Assembly (NCBI RefSeq): GCF_004116405.1
Contig: NZ_SDIC01000001.1
Span: 186,001-250,000, forward strand
Reading direction: 5' to 3'
Source of the DNA: Halegenticoccus tardaugens
GTDB lineage: Archaea > Halobacteriota > Halobacteria > Halobacteriales > Haloferacaceae
DNA: 64,000 nt
Shown: positions 52,622-60,511 of the stretch, in pieces
How positions within the stretch are numbered: the first letter of the stretch is position 1
Layout of the letters: each line of letters opens with the position of its first letter
Notes under the pieces: model-generated
Databases searched by the model: none
Seen by the model: the letters and a program-made list of their open reading frames with translations, nothing else
What the model was told of the DNA's origin: nothing
Made by a program: the position numbers and the translations under genes

Positions 52622-52765
52622 GTGCCAGGTCGACCGAACCCAGACTTCGCGACGGCGCGTGCGTTCCTCCGGCGCACCCGCCGACGGAACGCGTCGGGAT
52701 CGATCCGTTCCGGATCCGGGACTGTCCGCCCCCGGAACTATTTCAATTCTTTCATTTCTGCAACT

Positions 52766-52773
52766 GTTTTTAA
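52766..52773 (+). promoter_or_regulatory. TATA-like box of the sugar dehydrogenase gene
   Basis: TTTTTAAC, centred about 27 nt before the ATG, preceded by an AT-rich stretch (52738-52765). It indicates a leaderless transcript. Confidence 0.55.
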
Positions 52774-52796
52774 CCCTTCGGTTCCTTGCCGTTGGC

Positions 52797-53993
52797 ATGT
52801 CACACGATCGGACGCGTTCCGACGGGTCGACGGAGAACCGGTTGCGCCGGCGACGCTATCTGGCCGGGGTCGGCGTCGGACTCGGTCTCGGCGGCGCCGG
52901 CTGCCTCGGCGCACCCGACGATTCGTCGCCCGGCGGAGGCGACGACGGGTCGGGGAGCGACGGAGCGCCCGAGGACGACGGGGGACCGCCCGTTCGCATC
53001 GAAACCGTCGCCTCCGGGCTCGAAGTCCCGTGGGGGATGGCGTACCGCGGCGGGGACCTCTACCTCACGGAGCGACCCGGCCGGGTCGTCCGCGTCCGCG
53101 ACGGGGGAGGCGATGACGGGGGTAGCGGCGACGAGGGCGGCGACCGAACCGAGCTCGTCCGCGACGACTTCCCCGATCTCGAACCGACCGGCGAGGGCGG
53201 ACTGCTCGGCCTTGCGTTCCACCCGGACGAGCCGACGGCGTACACCTACGGGACCTACGACGGCGGGGGAGGCCTGGAGAACCGCGTCGTCCGCCACGAC
53301 CTCGAAGACGGGTGGGCCGGGGAGCCGATCCTGGGAGGGATCCCGGCGTCGAGCATCCACGACGGCGGTCGGCTGGCGATCTGCGACGGCGCGCTGTTCG
53401 TCACGACGGGCGACGCGAGCGAGGCGGAACTGGCCCAGGACCGCGACTCGCTCGCGGGGAAGGTGCTTCGGCTCACGCTCGACGGCGAACCCCACCCGGA
53501 CAACCCGTTCGGCACCGCCGTGTTCACCTACGGCCACCGCAACCCACAGGGGCTGGCGTTCCGCGAGGGGACCCTCTACAGCACGGAGCACGGGCCGGAC
53601 ACCGACGACGAGATCAACGTCCTCGAAGCCGGTCGAAACTACGGCTGGCCGGACGCGACGGGCCCAAGCGGCGACGACGAGTACGCCGATCCCATCGCGT
53701 CGTACACCCCGACCATCGCGCCCGGCGGTGCGGCGTTCTACGACGGACCCGTCGAGGCGTGGCGCGGCGACTTCTTCTTCGGGACGCTCGCGGGCGAGCA
53801 CCTCCGCCGCGTCCGGATCCGACGGGACGACGGGGTGACCGTCGACGAACCGCTGTTCGAGGGCGAGTTCGGCCGCCTCCGCACCACCGCCGTCGACCCC
53901 GACGGGCACCTCCTGGTCGCGACGAGTAACCGCGACGGCCGCGGCAGTCCGCGCGACGGCGACGACAGGGTGCTCAGATTCCTGCCGCGGTGA
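52797..53993 (+). CDS. PQQ-type sugar dehydrogenase, Tat lipoprotein
   Basis: A 398-aa soluble-glucose-dehydrogenase-like six-bladed propeller. A twin-arginine signal (RRRRYLAGVG) leads to a lipobox GGAGC (C36), so it is exported folded and lipid-anchored on the outside. An acidic Gly/Asp/Ser linker follows (to about 60). Core motifs are LEVPWGMAYRGGDLYLTERPGRV, GEGGLLGLAFHPD, TYGHRNPQGLAFREGTLYSTEHGPDTDDEINVLEAGRNYGWP and RTTAVDPDGHLLVATSNRDGRG. PQQ use is by family; it could oxidise aldoses outside the cell. Confidence 0.88.
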   Translation: MSHDRTRSDGSTENRLRRRRYLAGVGVGLGLGGAGCLGAPDDSSPGGGDDGSGSDGAPEDDGGPPVRIETVASGLEVPWGMAYRGGDLYLTERPGRVVRVRDGGGDDGGSGDEGGDRTELVRDDFPDLEPTGEGGLLGLAFHPDEPTAYTYGTYDGGGGLENRVVRHDLEDGWAGEPILGGIPASSIHDGGRLAICDGALFVTTGDASEAELAQDRDSLAGKVLRLTLDGEPHPDNPFGTAVFTYGHRNPQGLAFREGTLYSTEHGPDTDDEINVLEAGRNYGWPDATGPSGDDEYADPIASYTPTIAPGGAAFYDGPVEAWRGDFFFGTLAGEHLRRVRIRRDDGVTVDEPLFEGEFGRLRTTAVDPDGHLLVATSNRDGRGSPRDGDDRVLRFLPR

Positions 53994-54062
53994 TCCCGCC
54001 GGACGTATCATACATCTATACGATCGAAGCAACGAAGTCCCGTGCCATCCTATAGCAAAGTG

Positions 54063-54428
54063 ATGGACATCTGGGGGTGGATCGTGGTCTACGCGGTGGG
54101 TCTCGCGGTGCTCCAGTTGCTCGTCTACCGGTACCTCTGGAACCGCGACGAGCCGTTCGCGGAGCGCGGACGGCCGACCTCCGAGCGCGAGGCGTCGGAC
54201 CGCGAACCCCTCGACGACCGGGGCAGGCACGAGCGGGCCCGTCGCGAACGGATTCGCCGCGAGCAGGCGGATCCGCTGGGCAGGGCGATGTGGCGCGCGC
54301 CGCTGGAATCGCCCCCGAACGCGGGCGACGAGCCGGCGGCCGTTCGCCGCTGTCCGCACTGCGGCGAGGAGAACGAGCCGGACCCGGCCTTCACCTTCTG
54401 TCGGAACTGCGCGCAGCGCCTCGGATAG
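54063..54428 (+). CDS. Membrane-anchored zinc-ribbon protein
   Basis: A 121-aa protein from ATG 54063 (MDIWGWIVVYAVGLAVLQLLVYRYLW). One N-terminal membrane segment (about 5-25) is followed by a charged Arg/Glu linker and a C-terminal zinc ribbon, CPHC...CRNC (near 100-117). Haloarchaea have many such one-helix plus zinc-ribbon proteins of unknown role. The upstream GTG at 54042 is less likely as a start because it adds polar residues before the helix. Confidence 0.75.
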   Translation: MDIWGWIVVYAVGLAVLQLLVYRYLWNRDEPFAERGRPTSEREASDREPLDDRGRHERARRERIRREQADPLGRAMWRAPLESPPNAGDEPAAVRRCPHCGEENEPDPAFTFCRNCAQRLG

Positions 54429-54502
54429 CGCCGACCGCTCCGTGGTGACCGGCGAGGAACTCCGCCGCGAACGTTTTCCGTCGGGCGGCGTACCTCCGGG
54501 TC

Positions 54503-55237
54503 ATGCCCCGGAGCATCGCGATCAACGTCGCCGCCAACACGAACCTCCCCGGCTTTCGCGGGCCGATCCACGCCGACGGGCGCTTCGAGTACGTCCCGAT
54601 CCCGGAGCGGAAGGCGACGCGCGACCGGGTGCCGACGTACGCCGACCTCGATCTCGACTTCGAGGTCCCCGCGTCGGTCGCCGACACCCCGGTTCACCTG
54701 GACCCGGAGTTCGCCACGTACCCGGGCTGTGAGAACTACACCTACGGCGACGAACACGGCGTCAAGGCCGGCCCCCTGTCGTCGCTGGAGCCGGGCGACT
54801 CCCTCCTGTTTTACGCGACGCTCGGCTACGCCGGCGATCCGGACGACCGGGCGGCGTGGATCGCGCCGGACTGGGGCGCGTACCTCGTCGGCGAGTTCCG
54901 CGTCGAGGTCGCCATGACGGGGGCGGAGTACGACCGCCTCCCCGCCGACCGACGGGCGCGGTTTTCGAACAACGCCCACGTGAAGCGCGACCCGTTCGAC
55001 GCGAAGGTGCTCGTCGCCGGCGACGACGACTCGCGGCTGTACGACCGAGCGGTACCCCTGAGTTCGAGCGACTCGGGCGCGACGGCGAACCGGCTGGTGA
55101 CGGAGCTTTCGAACGACTCCGGGAAGGGACCCTGGTGGCGGCGTCGTCTCTGGTTCGACGAGGAGGCGACGGCCGAACTCCGGCGGATCGTCGACGGCGA
55201 CGGGCGATCCTCGCGGTTCGACGTCGAACGCGAGTGA
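54503..55237 (+). CDS. Nmad3-like (nucleotide modification associated domain) protein
   Basis: A 244-aa soluble protein starting MPRSIAINVAANTNLPGFRGPI. The segment GFRGPIHADGRFEYVPIPE, followed by TYADLDLDFEVP, YPGCENYTYGDEHGVKAGPLSSL, SLLFYATLGYAG and YLVGEFRVE, agrees with my memory of the Nmad3 family. That family was proposed from context to take part in DNA or nucleotide base modification, with no demonstrated reaction. No modification or restriction gene lies next to it here. Other identity cannot be excluded. Confidence 0.6.
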   Translation: MPRSIAINVAANTNLPGFRGPIHADGRFEYVPIPERKATRDRVPTYADLDLDFEVPASVADTPVHLDPEFATYPGCENYTYGDEHGVKAGPLSSLEPGDSLLFYATLGYAGDPDDRAAWIAPDWGAYLVGEFRVEVAMTGAEYDRLPADRRARFSNNAHVKRDPFDAKVLVAGDDDSRLYDRAVPLSSSDSGATANRLVTELSNDSGKGPWWRRRLWFDEEATAELRRIVDGDGRSSRFDVERE

Positions 55238-55723
55238 TCGGACGGAGCGGAAGCGCCGCCCGCGATCCGGTGAAGATGGGATCGCGGACCGTCGCGGGAC
55301 GATCCGACGCGAAGGAAGCTCCCCCGCGGGTGTGCCCGAAATCGCGAGGGGTGAGGAGTGATGACGCGCGATCCGAGTCGCGCGAGAGACCGCGTGAATT
55401 CCGCATCCGCCCTTCGGGTGCCTCTGACCGCACTCTACGAGAGATTCGGGATTGACATGAACGTACGGCCTAACCTCTTTGGACGGCCGAGCGCGCGAGC
55501 GATCGCCGTCCGTTTTCGCGGGAACGGGCGGGCGAACCTGCGTGACGTCGAACCGAAGGAGACGAACGACTCGGTTCGTCGCTCACCGTCGCTCGCGACA
55601 GAAATGCGCCGTCCGGGAATTGAACCGAAACCAGATGGTCGTCCTCGCTCCGCTCGGACGCTGCGACTGGTAGGATTCAATTCCCCTTTCGATTTCGTCG
55701 CTCACCGTCGTTCGCGACAGAAA
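55238..55723. other. 486-bp intergenic region upstream of tRNA-Gly
   Basis: No convincing gene. It contains Arg-codon-rich frames that look like antisense or random GC-rich ORFs, and, from 55575, a partial copy of the tRNA-Gly 3' end with its flank. Confidence 0.5.
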
Positions 55724-55744
55724 TGCGCCGTCCGGGAATTGAAC
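55575..55744 (-). repeat. Direct repeat of the tRNA-Gly 3' end (attachment-site-like)
   Basis: 55575-55625 and 55694-55744 are 51-bp direct repeats with one mismatch, 119 bp apart. Each holds the last about 22 nt of tRNA-Gly (T-loop 3' side and acceptor strand) plus 30 bp of 3' flank. The upstream copy is within the intact tRNA gene. Between them lies GATTCAATTCCCC (about 55674-55686), an inverted echo of the T-arm. Layout is that of attL/attR with almost nothing between. Confidence 0.7.
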
Positions 55745-55794
55745 CCGGGCTATTGGCTTGGGAAGCCAATGTCCTACCACTGGACCAACGGCGC
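55724..55794 (-). tRNA. tRNA-Gly (anticodon CCC)
   Basis: Read on the minus strand: acceptor GCGCCGT...ACGGCGC with discriminator A, a D-arm with GTCCAGTGGTAGGAC, an anticodon arm TTGGC-TTCCCAA-GCCAA (loop TTCCCAA, anticodon CCC), and a T-arm CGGGTTCAATTCCCG. Length is 71 nt, no intron. It decodes GGG. The gene stands alone between an intergenic region and metY. Confidence 0.95.
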
Positions 55795-55876
55795 TGGGTG
55801 TTCGGATCGCATCACACCGTAGATGGCCATTCGTCTTGAAGATGGCGATCCGAAGAACCCGACGGCCGCGTCGCCC

Positions 55877-57169
55877 TCAGGAGCGGATCGCGGTCTCGAT
55901 CGCACGATCGAGATCGGAGACGATGTCGTCGACGTCCTCCAGGCCGACGGAGAGCCGGACGAGATCGGGCGTCACGCCGCTCGCCCGGCGTTCGTCCTCG
56001 GTGAGCTGCCCGTGGGTGGTGCTGGCCGGGTGGATGGCGAGCGTCTTCGCGTCGCCGACGTTGGCGAGCAGGCTCGCGAGCGACGTCTCCTCGGTGACGC
56101 GCCGCCCCGCGTCGTAGCCGCCTTCCAGGCCGAACGCGACCATGCCGCCGTAGCCGCCGTCGAGGTAGCGCCGGGCGTTCGCGTGCGTGTCGTGGCTCGC
56201 GAGTCCGGGGTAGTTCACCCACGCGACGCCGTCGCGCTCGGCGAGGAATTCGGCGACGGCCAGCGCGTTCTCCGAGTGACGGTCCATCCGAAGCGGGAGC
56301 GTTTCCAGCTTCTGGAGCGTGACCCACGCGTCGAACGGCGACTGCTGGTTGCCGAGGTCGCGGAAGCCGCGGGCCCGCGCCGCATACGCGAACGCGGCCT
56401 CGCCGAAGCGCTCGCGGAAGGTCACCCCGTGGTACGCCGGGTTGGGTTCGGTGAGCTCCGGGTAGTCGCCGTCCTCCCACGGGAACGTTCCGCCGTCGAC
56501 GAGCACGCCCCCGATCGTCGACCCGCTCCCGTGGAGCCACTTCGTCGTGGAGTGCCAGACGACGTCGGCTCCGTGGTCGATCGGCGTACAGAACGCCGGC
56601 GTCGCGAACGTGTTGTCGACCACGAGGGGGACGTCGCGTCCGTGCGCGGCGTCGGCGATCCGCTCGACGTCGGGGGTGTCCAGCGCCGGGTTGCCGATCG
56701 TTTCCACGAGCACGAACGCGGTGTCCCCGTCGATCGCCTCGCCGTACGCCCCGTAATCGAGGGTTTCGACGAACCGCGCCTCGATCCCCCGGCGCGACGC
56801 CGTGTGGGTCAGGTAGGTGCGCGTGCCGCCGTACAGCGACGACGCGGCCACGACGTTGTCGCCCGCCTCGGCGAGCACGAACGTCGCGAGATCCAGCGCG
56901 GCCATGCCGCTCGCGGTCGCCACCGCGGCCACGCCGCCTTCGAGCGCCGCAACCCGCTCTTCGAGGGCCGCGTTCGTCGGGTTCGTCAGCCGGCTGTAGA
57001 CGTTCCCCGCCTCTTCGAGCGCGAACAACGAGGCCGCGTGGTCCGCGTCGTCGAACACGTACGAGGCCGTCTGGTGGATCGGCGGTGCCCGGGCGTTGGT
57101 CGTCGGGTCGGGTTCCTGCCCCGCGTGGAGGCTCCGGGTGTGGATCCCCCGGTCATGCTTTTCGGTCAT
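55877..57169 (-). CDS. metY: O-acetylhomoserine sulfhydrylase
   Basis: PLP-dependent Cys/Met-metabolism enzyme of 430 aa, making homocysteine (or methionine precursors) from O-acetylhomoserine and sulfide. Typical MetY features: IHTRSLHAGQEPDPTTNARAPPIHQTASYVF at the N-terminus, YSRLTNPTNAALEERVAALEGG, ATASGMAAL, PLVVDNTFATP, and the PLP lysine in HSTTKWLHGSG (K210). The large insert before HGVTFRERFGE fits the MetY subgroup. CysK lies 0.9 kb upstream on the same strand, with an HTH gene between. Confidence 0.93.
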   Translation of the reverse strand: MTEKHDRGIHTRSLHAGQEPDPTTNARAPPIHQTASYVFDDADHAASLFALEEAGNVYSRLTNPTNAALEERVAALEGGVAAVATASGMAALDLATFVLAEAGDNVVAASSLYGGTRTYLTHTASRRGIEARFVETLDYGAYGEAIDGDTAFVLVETIGNPALDTPDVERIADAAHGRDVPLVVDNTFATPAFCTPIDHGADVVWHSTTKWLHGSGSTIGGVLVDGGTFPWEDGDYPELTEPNPAYHGVTFRERFGEAAFAYAARARGFRDLGNQQSPFDAWVTLQKLETLPLRMDRHSENALAVAEFLAERDGVAWVNYPGLASHDTHANARRYLDGGYGGMVAFGLEGGYDAGRRVTEETSLASLLANVGDAKTLAIHPASTTHGQLTEDERRASGVTPDLVRLSVGLEDVDDIVSDLDRAIETAIRS

Positions 57170-57172
57170 TCA

Positions 57173-57206
57173 CACGCCATTTTTTATGCAGTGTGTGCAT
57201 TAAACG
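57173..57206 (-). promoter_or_regulatory. Promoter/operator region of metY
   Basis: Immediately upstream of the metY ATG: TTTAATG (about 33 nt up) and an imperfect inverted repeat CACACTGCATA...TATGGCGTGTG-like sequence around a run of A. It may combine a core promoter and a regulator site. Inferred from symmetry only. Confidence 0.35.
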
Positions 57207-57255
57207 GCGACCACGATATGCCGGGTGTTGATGTCCTCCGCGACGGGGCTGCATC

Positions 57256-57300
57256 CGACGGGAGTCAGTAGTCGACGGGAGTCGCTACTCGGCGGGAGTC
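57256..57300 (+). repeat. 17-bp tandem repeat at the end of the HTH gene
   Basis: Three units C-G-(A/G)-CGGGAGTC start at 57256, 57273 and 57290, period exactly 17 bp. The last one overlaps the stop codon of the HTH gene (57299-57301, minus strand). Confidence 0.7.
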
Positions 57301-57940
57301 ACGACGTCGAGATCGCGTCGAGGATCTTGCGCTGGGCGGCCGCGAGGTGTTCGCTGAACGTCGACGGCGAGATCCCGAGTTCGTCCGCGACGTCGCCGGC
57401 GTTCGTTCCCTTCGGGTGGTCGAAGTATCCCAGTTCGTAGGCGGTGCGCAGGACTTCGCGCTGACGGGCGGTCAGCCTGCCCCGATCGACCAACACGAGG
57501 TCGGTCCCCGCGCACCCGTCCGAGCGGGTGAGTTTCCGGAGACGGACGTTCGAGAATCGCTCCCGCAGCGCGGTCACGATCTCTCGGACCGTTTCGAGGT
57601 CCGGCGCGTGAAACGACGCGTGGAGCGCCCCGTCTACGGCGTGAATCTCCGAGACGGGATATCCGAACGATTCGATGCGCTCGCACACGCAGCGTCGGTC
57701 CCGAGAGCGCCTGAATCGATAGACGGTGCGTACGTCGTACGCGCCGACCTCGTCGATCTCCTCGGGCGTGGGCGGCGCGGTTCCCTCGACGGTGAACTCC
57801 TCCGCGACTCGGCCGGACGAGTCCGGTATCGAGGCCCGCGACACCGAGGTGATCGGCGTCTCCGCGTCCGCCGAAACGGCGGCCACCGGGCAGTCCCCGG
57901 GCGTCCCCACGACGACCTCGACTCGGAGTCCGGACGCCAT
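57299..57940 (-). CDS. Bat-type HTH transcriptional regulator
   Basis: A 213-aa regulator of the bacterio-opsin-activator-like HTH_10 family. The N-terminal 150 residues form a beta-rich sensing domain (EEFTVEGTAPPTPEE, RFRRSRDRRCVCERIESFGYPV). The C-terminal HTH_10 is RGRLTARQREVLRTAYELGYFDHPKGTNAGDVADELGISPSTFSEHLAAAQRKIL (about 152-208), very typical. Sitting between metY and cysK it may regulate sulfur amino-acid genes, by position only. Confidence 0.9.
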   Translation of the reverse strand: MASGLRVEVVVGTPGDCPVAAVSADAETPITSVSRASIPDSSGRVAEEFTVEGTAPPTPEEIDEVGAYDVRTVYRFRRSRDRRCVCERIESFGYPVSEIHAVDGALHASFHAPDLETVREIVTALRERFSNVRLRKLTRSDGCAGTDLVLVDRGRLTARQREVLRTAYELGYFDHPKGTNAGDVADELGISPSTFSEHLAAAQRKILDAISTS

Positions 57941-58108
57941 ACGAGGAGAGTTCGGTTGCCGACCGGGATGTACCCTTCCCCGAACATCTTAGCCGCTCCC
58001 GGAATCCCGCGAACTGTCGCGGCGACCGTCGCGGCCCCGTCGAACGCGCGCTCTCCCGGGCAGGGCGGACGGATCGCCGGCGCCGAGCGGATCCGCCCGA
58101 ACTCTCGT

Positions 58109-59047
58109 TCACTCCGCGCTGGTCCGCAGAGCGCGCGCGTACAGGTCCGTGGAGAGGTAGCGCTCCCCCGTGTCGGGGAGGACGACCACGACGAGTTTTT
58201 CGGCGTTTGCCGGGCGCGACGCGACCTCGACCGACGCGTGCAGCGCGGCCCCGGACGAGATCCCCGCGAGGATCCCCTCCTCCGACGCGAGCCGTCTCGC
58301 CGCCCGCTCGGCGTCCGCTTTTCGCACTCGAACCACGTCGTCGATCAACTCCCGCCGCAACACGTCCGGGACGAATCCCGCGCCGATCCCCTGAATGGCG
58401 TGGCTCCCCGGCTCCCCGCCCGAGAGCACGGGGGACCCCTCCGGTTCGACGGCGACCGACTCGAATCCCTCCTTCTCCCGTTCCTCTTTGATGTGCTCCG
58501 AGACCCCCGTTATCGTCCCGCCCGTGCCGACCCCGGCGACGAGGATGTCGACCTCGCCGTCCGTGTCGCGCCAGATCTCCGGTCCGGTCGTCGTTCGGTG
58601 TATCCGCGGGTTCGCGAGGTTCGCGAACTGCTGCGGGATGAACGCGTTCTCGCGCTCGTCCGCGAGTTCCTTCGCCCGCCGGATCGCGCCGCCCATCCCG
58701 TCTTCGCCGGGCGTCAACACCACCTCGGCTCCGAACGCGGCGAGCAGCTGACGCCGCTCCCCGCTCATCGAGTCCGGCATCGTGAGGATCAACTCGTATC
58801 CCCTCGCCGCCGCCGTGAAGGCGAGGCCGATCCCCGTGTTTCCGCTCGTCGGTTCGACGATCACGGTCCCCTCGTCGACGAGCCCCTCCTCCTCGGCCCG
58901 GCGAATCATCGCCGCGCCGATCCGATCCTTGACCGAGTGCGCCGGGTTGAACGACTCGAGTTTGCCGACGATGTTCTCGCCGAAGGAATCGAGGCGCACG
59001 AGGGGCGTATCACCCAGCAGGTCCGTGACGTCGTCCGCGATGTTCAT
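58109..59047 (-). CDS. cysK: Cysteine synthase (O-acetylserine sulfhydrylase)
   Basis: PLP enzyme of 312 aa forming cysteine from O-acetylserine and sulfide. The PLP lysine is in [11 protein letters not shown] (K40), [11 protein letters not shown] is the substrate loop, [17 protein letters not shown] is the phosphate-binding loop, and [10 protein letters not shown] is near the C-terminus. Length and motifs match CysK rather than cystathionine beta-synthase. Same strand as the HTH and metY genes. Confidence 0.94.
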   Translation of the reverse strand: MNIADDVTDLLGDTPLVRLDSFGENIVGKLESFNPAHSVKDRIGAAMIRRAEEEGLVDEGTVIVEPTSGNTGIGLAFTAAARGYELILTMPDSMSGERRQLLAAFGAEVVLTPGEDGMGGAIRRAKELADERENAFIPQQFANLANPRIHRTTTGPEIWRDTDGEVDILVAGVGTGGTITGVSEHIKEEREKEGFESVAVEPEGSPVLSGGEPGSHAIQGIGAGFVPDVLRRELIDDVVRVRKADAERAARRLASEEGILAGISSGAALHASVEVASRPANAEKLVVVVLPDTGERYLSTDLYARALRTSAE

Positions 59048-59186
59048 CGCATGAGTCGTGGAAAGCGACGCCCTTCATCGGCGTCCCACGGTATCGCGGG
59101 CGTTCAAAACGGGGCGGAACGCACGGGATCAAAACCCACGAAATACGGGTCTCGATTACTCGTCGGACGCGCCCGCACGTCCGACC

Positions 59187-59507
59187 GTGACCCGATCCCA
59201 CCTCAGGGCGGCGAACCGGGCGCTCCTTCGGGCGATCCGGACGCCGCCGGACACCGGCGTCGAATCGGAGATCGATCGGATCGCAGACTCCCTGTGGACG
59301 CTCGCGCGGGCGGACCGCCGCCCCGACCCCGATCGGCTGCGTCGGCTCCGGCGGCGGCTGGCGGATCTCGAATCGAGGGTCGCCCCGGAGCGGGCGGCGT
59401 GCGTCCGTCGGGCCCGCGCGCACCTCCGGGCTTATCGGCGGACGACCGCCGCGCCGTTCGATTCGGGCGCGGATCGTCGACTCGCCGAAGCCGGGGCGCG
59501 GATCTGA
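59187..59507 (+). CDS. Haloarchaeal helical protein (DUF7553-like)
   Basis: About 106 aa if started at GTG 59187 ((V)TRSHLRAANRALLRAIRT). The frame is open for 43 codons more upstream without clear coding character. The product is a run of helices rich in Arg, Asp and Leu: IDRIADSLWTLARADRRPDPDRLRRLRRRLADLESRV... RRARAHLRAYRRT. It looks like a short helical bundle family of haloarchaea that I recall as DUF7553. Function unknown. Convergent with phaB. Confidence 0.6.
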   Translation: MTRSHLRAANRALLRAIRTPPDTGVESEIDRIADSLWTLARADRRPDPDRLRRLRRRLADLESRVAPERAACVRRARAHLRAYRRTTAAPFDSGADRRLAEAGARI

Positions 59508-59528
59508 CGGGCGGGTCGGAGCGGCGGT

Positions 59529-60272
59529 CTACCACTCCATGCCGCCGTTGACGCCGAGCACCTGCCCGGTCATGTACCCGGAGTCGTGGCTCGCGAGAAA
59601 GCGGACGATGCCGGCGACGTCGTCGATCTCGGCGAACCGTTCGAGCGGGATGCGCGAGAGGATCTTCTGCTGGACGCGTTCGGGGACCTTGTCGAGCATG
59701 TCCGTCTGGACGAACCCGGGGGCGACGCAGTTCGCCGTCGTGTCGTACCGCGCGAGTTCCAGCGCGATCGTCCGCGTGAAGCCGAACAGGCCGCTCTTCG
59801 TGGTCGCGTAGTTGGCCTGCCCGTAGTTCCCCTGCTGGCCGACGACGCTCGAGATGTTGATCAGCCGGCCGTGATCGGCCTCCTTCAGGTCGTCGAAGAA
59901 CGCCTTCGTGCAGTTGAAGACGCCGCCGAGGTTCACCTCCATCACGAGGTCCCAGTCCTCGCGCGTCATCTCCGAGAACTTCTTGTCGACGGTGATGCCG
60001 GCGTTGTTCACGAGCACGTTCGTCGTCCCGAACGCCTCCGAGATCGTCTCGCGCATCGCCTCGACCTCGTCGCGGTCGGTCACGTCGGCTTGCACGGCGA
60101 TCGCCGTTCCCCCCTCGGCCTCGATCCGCTCGACGACGTCGTACGCGTCGCCCTCCGAGGATCGGTAGTTCACGGCGACGTTCGCCCCGCTCCGCCCGAG
60201 TTCTTCGGCGATTCCTCGCCCGATACCTCTCGACGAGCCGGTTACGATGCAGGTGCGGTCTTGTAGAGTCAT
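59529..60272 (-). CDS. phaB: Acetoacetyl-CoA reductase-type SDR
   Basis: A 247-aa SDR from ATG 60270-60272 (MTLQDRTCIVTGSSRGIGRG). Cofactor loop TGSSRGIG (11-18), NNAGITVDKKFSEM near 90, catalytic S141/S142, YATTK (Y155, K159) and the NADPH-type NYRSSE. The sequence VTDRDEVEAMRETISEAFG and the position beside the PHA synthase operon fit the NADPH-dependent PhaB that makes 3-hydroxyacyl-CoA, though FabG-like roles are possible. A 240-bp gap upstream separates it from phaC. Confidence 0.85.
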   Translation of the reverse strand: MTLQDRTCIVTGSSRGIGRGIAEELGRSGANVAVNYRSSEGDAYDVVERIEAEGGTAIAVQADVTDRDEVEAMRETISEAFGTTNVLVNNAGITVDKKFSEMTREDWDLVMEVNLGGVFNCTKAFFDDLKEADHGRLINISSVVGQQGNYGQANYATTKSGLFGFTRTIALELARYDTTANCVAPGFVQTDMLDKVPERVQQKILSRIPLERFAEIDDVAGIVRFLASHDSGYMTGQVLGVNGGMEW

Positions 60273-60511
60273 GGTGGGATCACAGGATCGGAGCGCGTCA
60301 CGCCCGACCGTCGCCTCGGGGCGGTACCCTCGACTCGGTTCCGAAGCGCAGAGCGTGGACGGCGTCCGCGCGACCTTCGAAGGTCGCACACCGCCCGCTC
60401 CGTCTCCTTACTGTGTGTCCAACCAATCCCCAGATAAAAGTTGTCCAGCCTCCACTCGCTGAATTAATTTTGTGTGAACGTACGAATCTATCGAATAAAT
60501 GGTCGACCGGC
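60273..60511. other. Intergenic region between phaC and phaB
   Basis: 239 bp without a gene. Contains an 18-bp perfect palindrome at 60370-60387 and an AT-rich stretch (60430-60510) with plausible promoters for phaB. Confidence 0.5.
60370..60387. promoter_or_regulatory. 18-bp perfect palindrome upstream of phaB
   Basis: GCGACCTTCGAAGGTCGC is fully self-complementary, about 98 bp before the phaB ATG. It could be an operator for a dimeric regulator or a terminator stem after phaC (the phaC stop is about 125 bp away). Function inferred. Confidence 0.45.

Noticed and set aside
55575-55794. An integrated element at tRNA-Gly
   Set aside because: Only 119 bp separate the repeats and no integrase or foreign genes are seen anywhere near, so only a scar is claimed.
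55358-55822. 154-codon plus-strand frame over the tRNA-Gly region
   Set aside because: It reads through the tRNA repeat and the tRNA itself in antisense, and the composition is not haloarchaeal coding.
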